This document shows, one piece after another, positions 33,802 to 35,205 of a stretch of 35,205 nt of DNA. Origin of the DNA: an uncultured Acidobacteriia bacterium (GTDB taxonomy: Bacteria; Acidobacteriota; Terriglobia; Bryobacterales; Bryobacteraceae); the NCBI GenBank assembly GCA_903881085.1, contig CAIRSA010000103.1, positions 1 to 35,205 of the forward strand, in the 5' to 3' direction. The translations under genes and the position numbers were made by a program. Position 1 is the stretch's first letter. Every line of letters starts with the position of its first letter. The notes beneath the pieces were generated by a model, which ran no database searches, was not told the origin of the DNA, and saw only the letters and a program-made list of their open reading frames with translations.

Positions 33802-33881
33802 AGTTTCTTAAACCAGGTGCGAGTTTACAAAAGGTGAGAAACGCGTAGTTAAACTACGCGAAGTTGTAGTTTCCTAAACCA
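33802..33881. promoter_or_regulatory. Operator-like repeats upstream of the AbiE operon
   Basis: Three related sites: AGTTTCTTAAACCA (33802-33815), the perfect 9-1-9 palindrome CGCGTAGTT-A-AACTACGCG (33842-33860), and AGTTTCCTAAACCA (33868-33881). All contain an AGTT..AA core. The first lies beside the -10 box. They fit cooperative AbiEi binding. The last two could also affect the divergent oxidoreductase gene. Confidence 0.55.
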
Positions 33882-33926
33882 CGCAGCTCTGCCACTTCTG
33901 CTTCCAACCGCGATATGATTACTACC

Positions 33927-35177
33927 ATGCAACGCCGTCATTTCATCGCCGCGGCCTCAGCAGCCGCTTCACAGTCCTGGGCCGGAGCGAACGACCGCGT
34001 CCGACTCGCCATCATCGGTGTCGGTTCCCGCGGATCGGCCCACATCAAAGAGATTCTCCCCGTCGCCAACGTGGAGATCGCCGCACTGGTAGATCCCGAT
34101 GGCCGCCGCACCGAGCAGGCCGCCGCCACCATCCTGCAAAAGACCGGCAAGAGCCCCAAGCTCGAAAGCGATATGCGCCGCATCTTCGACGACAAGAACA
34201 TCGACGCAGTCACCATCGCCACCACCAACCACTGGCACGCCCTCACCGCGATCTGGGCAATGCAGGCAGGCAAGGATGTGTACGTAGAGAAGCCCGTCTC
34301 GCACAACATCTTCGAAGGCGTGAAACTGGTGGAGGCCGCACGCAAGTACAATCGCATCGCCGCCGGCGGCACACAGCGCCGCTGGTGGGGCCGCTTCCGC
34401 AAAGCGGTGGAACTGATGCACGCCGGCGAAATTGGCGACATCTACCAGTCGAATTTCTTCTTTCCAGGCAATCGTGATTCCATCGGCTTCAAAGAGACCA
34501 AGCCCGTGCCATCCTGGCTGAACTGGGACCTGTGGGTCGGCCCGGCGCCCATGCAGCCTTATCACGAAAACCTGGTGCACTATAACTGGCATTGGTTCTG
34601 GGATTTCGGCAACGGGGAGTTGGGCAACAACGGCCCGCACCTGATCGACATTGCCCGCTGGGCGATGCAGAAGCGCTTGCCCGTGAAAGTAACATCCTCC
34701 GGTGGCCGTTTTGGCTACAAAGATCAGGCCCAGACGCCAAACACGCAGAACGTCACCTGGACTTACGAAGATGGGTCGATGATGGTCGGCCAACTACGCG
34801 GGTTGTATACGGCGGAACCGATGAGCTGGGACTTCTTCGGCACCAAAGGCCACCTGCACATCATGGCCGACGGAAAATTCACCATAACACTCGGACGCAA
34901 CAAGAAGCCGGAACCGGAAGTGGAATATCCCAAAGACCTGAGCCATTTCGCCGGCTTCGCCGAAGCGATCCGCACGCGCGACCGCAAGCACGTGCTGAGC
35001 GAGGTGGAGGAGACGCATCTTTCCACTGCCCACTGCCACCTGGGAAACATCGCATACCGCCTGAAGCGCGAACTGCGCTTCGACCCGCAGCGCATGGAAT
35101 TCGTGGGAGACGCCGAGGCCAACGCCATGGTCAGCCGGAAGTACCGCGCTCCTTACATAGTGCCCGACAAAGTTTAG
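33927..35177 (+). CDS. Gfo/Idh/MocA family oxidoreductase with Tat-type signal
   Basis: A 416-residue NAD(P)-dependent oxidoreductase. The ATG at 33927 gives a twin-arginine n-region (MQRRHFIAAASAAASQSWAG); an ATG four codons earlier is also open. The Rossmann fold begins with LAIIGVGSRGSAHI (GVGSRG at 31-36). The catalytic EKP (121-123, in VYVEKPVSHN) and the C-terminal substrate domain GNNGPHLIDIARWAM are present. The family acts on sugars, inositols or related substrates; the exported members are common in Acidobacteriota and Planctomycetes, often near sugar-degradation genes. No pathway partner is in the window. No good Shine-Dalgarno sequence is seen. Exact substrate unknown. Confidence 0.92.
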   Translation: MQRRHFIAAASAAASQSWAGANDRVRLAIIGVGSRGSAHIKEILPVANVEIAALVDPDGRRTEQAAATILQKTGKSPKLESDMRRIFDDKNIDAVTIATTNHWHALTAIWAMQAGKDVYVEKPVSHNIFEGVKLVEAARKYNRIAAGGTQRRWWGRFRKAVELMHAGEIGDIYQSNFFFPGNRDSIGFKETKPVPSWLNWDLWVGPAPMQPYHENLVHYNWHWFWDFGNGELGNNGPHLIDIARWAMQKRLPVKVTSSGGRFGYKDQAQTPNTQNVTWTYEDGSMMVGQLRGLYTAEPMSWDFFGTKGHLHIMADGKFTITLGRNKKPEPEVEYPKDLSHFAGFAEAIRTRDRKHVLSEVEETHLSTAHCHLGNIAYRLKRELRFDPQRMEFVGDAEANAMVSRKYRAPYIVPDKV

Positions 35178-35182
35178 GCTTC

Positions 35183-35200
35183 GGGGACGGAGGGGACGGA
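35183..35200. repeat. Tandem GGGGACGGA motif at the window edge
   Basis: Two adjacent copies of GGGGACGGA lie six bases after the oxidoreductase stop codon. The motif is the same GGGGACGGA that opens the central hairpin of the 232-bp copy 1. It may be the beginning of another palindromic repeat that continues beyond the window. Confidence 0.35.
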
Positions 35201-35205
35201 CCGCA

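Noticed and set aside
33969..34793. 274-codon open frame opposite the Gfo/Idh/MocA gene
   Set aside because: Antisense shadow; the plus strand has the complete oxidoreductase motifs.
1..35205. CRISPR array
   Set aside because: No set of regularly spaced, near-identical short repeats was seen; the repeats found are palindromic elements.

Overview
The window looks like a chromosomal stretch from a soil Acidobacteriota relative, most like the Solibacter/Bryobacter group. This is inferred from gene content, not from a marker gene. The signs are a TIGR02999-type ECF sigma factor fused in an operon to Ser/Thr kinases with TPR tails, a winged-helix/WD40-like (PD40) regulator, a giant Oar-like TonB receptor with a carboxypeptidase-regulatory domain, DUF1552 and DUF418 proteins, a PEP-CTERM protein, and many secreted proteins in a G+C-rich background.

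Layout. Positions 81-2506 (minus): a two-gene periplasmic quinoprotein dehydrogenase / dihaem cytochrome c unit. 2564-4659 (minus): a hybrid sensor histidine kinase broken by what looks like a single missing base. 4758-10561 (minus): a signalling operon of ECF sigma factor followed by two tandem, near-identical-length Ser/Thr kinases. 10621-12014 (minus): a PEP-CTERM protein and an unrecognised secreted protein. 12125-15582 (plus): a CadC-like regulator, an ArsC/Spx-fold protein and two small membrane proteins. 15824-18340 (minus): a small secreted protein, tRNA-Val(UAC) and a hydantoinase-A type protein. 18483-22237 (plus): an apparently lower-G+C, two-gene restriction-modification-like module. 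22554-25615 (plus): DUF418 membrane protein and a Tat-exported DUF1552 protein. 25976-31999 (minus): an operon of TonB-dependent receptor, TPR protein and a large secreted helical protein. 32058-33786 (minus): an AbiE type IV toxin-antitoxin pair. 33927-35177 (plus): a Gfo/Idh/MocA oxidoreductase.

The most interesting non-coding signal is a family of 232-bp, terminal-inverted-repeat elements. Two copies are complete (15591-15822 and 25617-25848, exactly equal in length) and the right end of a third lies at 1-72. Both complete copies are flanked by 5-bp direct repeats (CTTAA and CTGAA) that contain the stop codon of a neighbouring gene, so the element seems to insert at gene ends without breaking them. 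A second, unrelated nested palindromic element lies at 24017-24208.

The best candidate for an undescribed system is the methyltransferase plus small PD-(D/E)XK protein pair at 18483-22237. Other second-look items are a 12-bp hairpin enclosing the start codon of the TPR gene at 28587, a probable leaderless AbiE promoter with several operator-like repeats, and signs of gene conversion between the two kinases.
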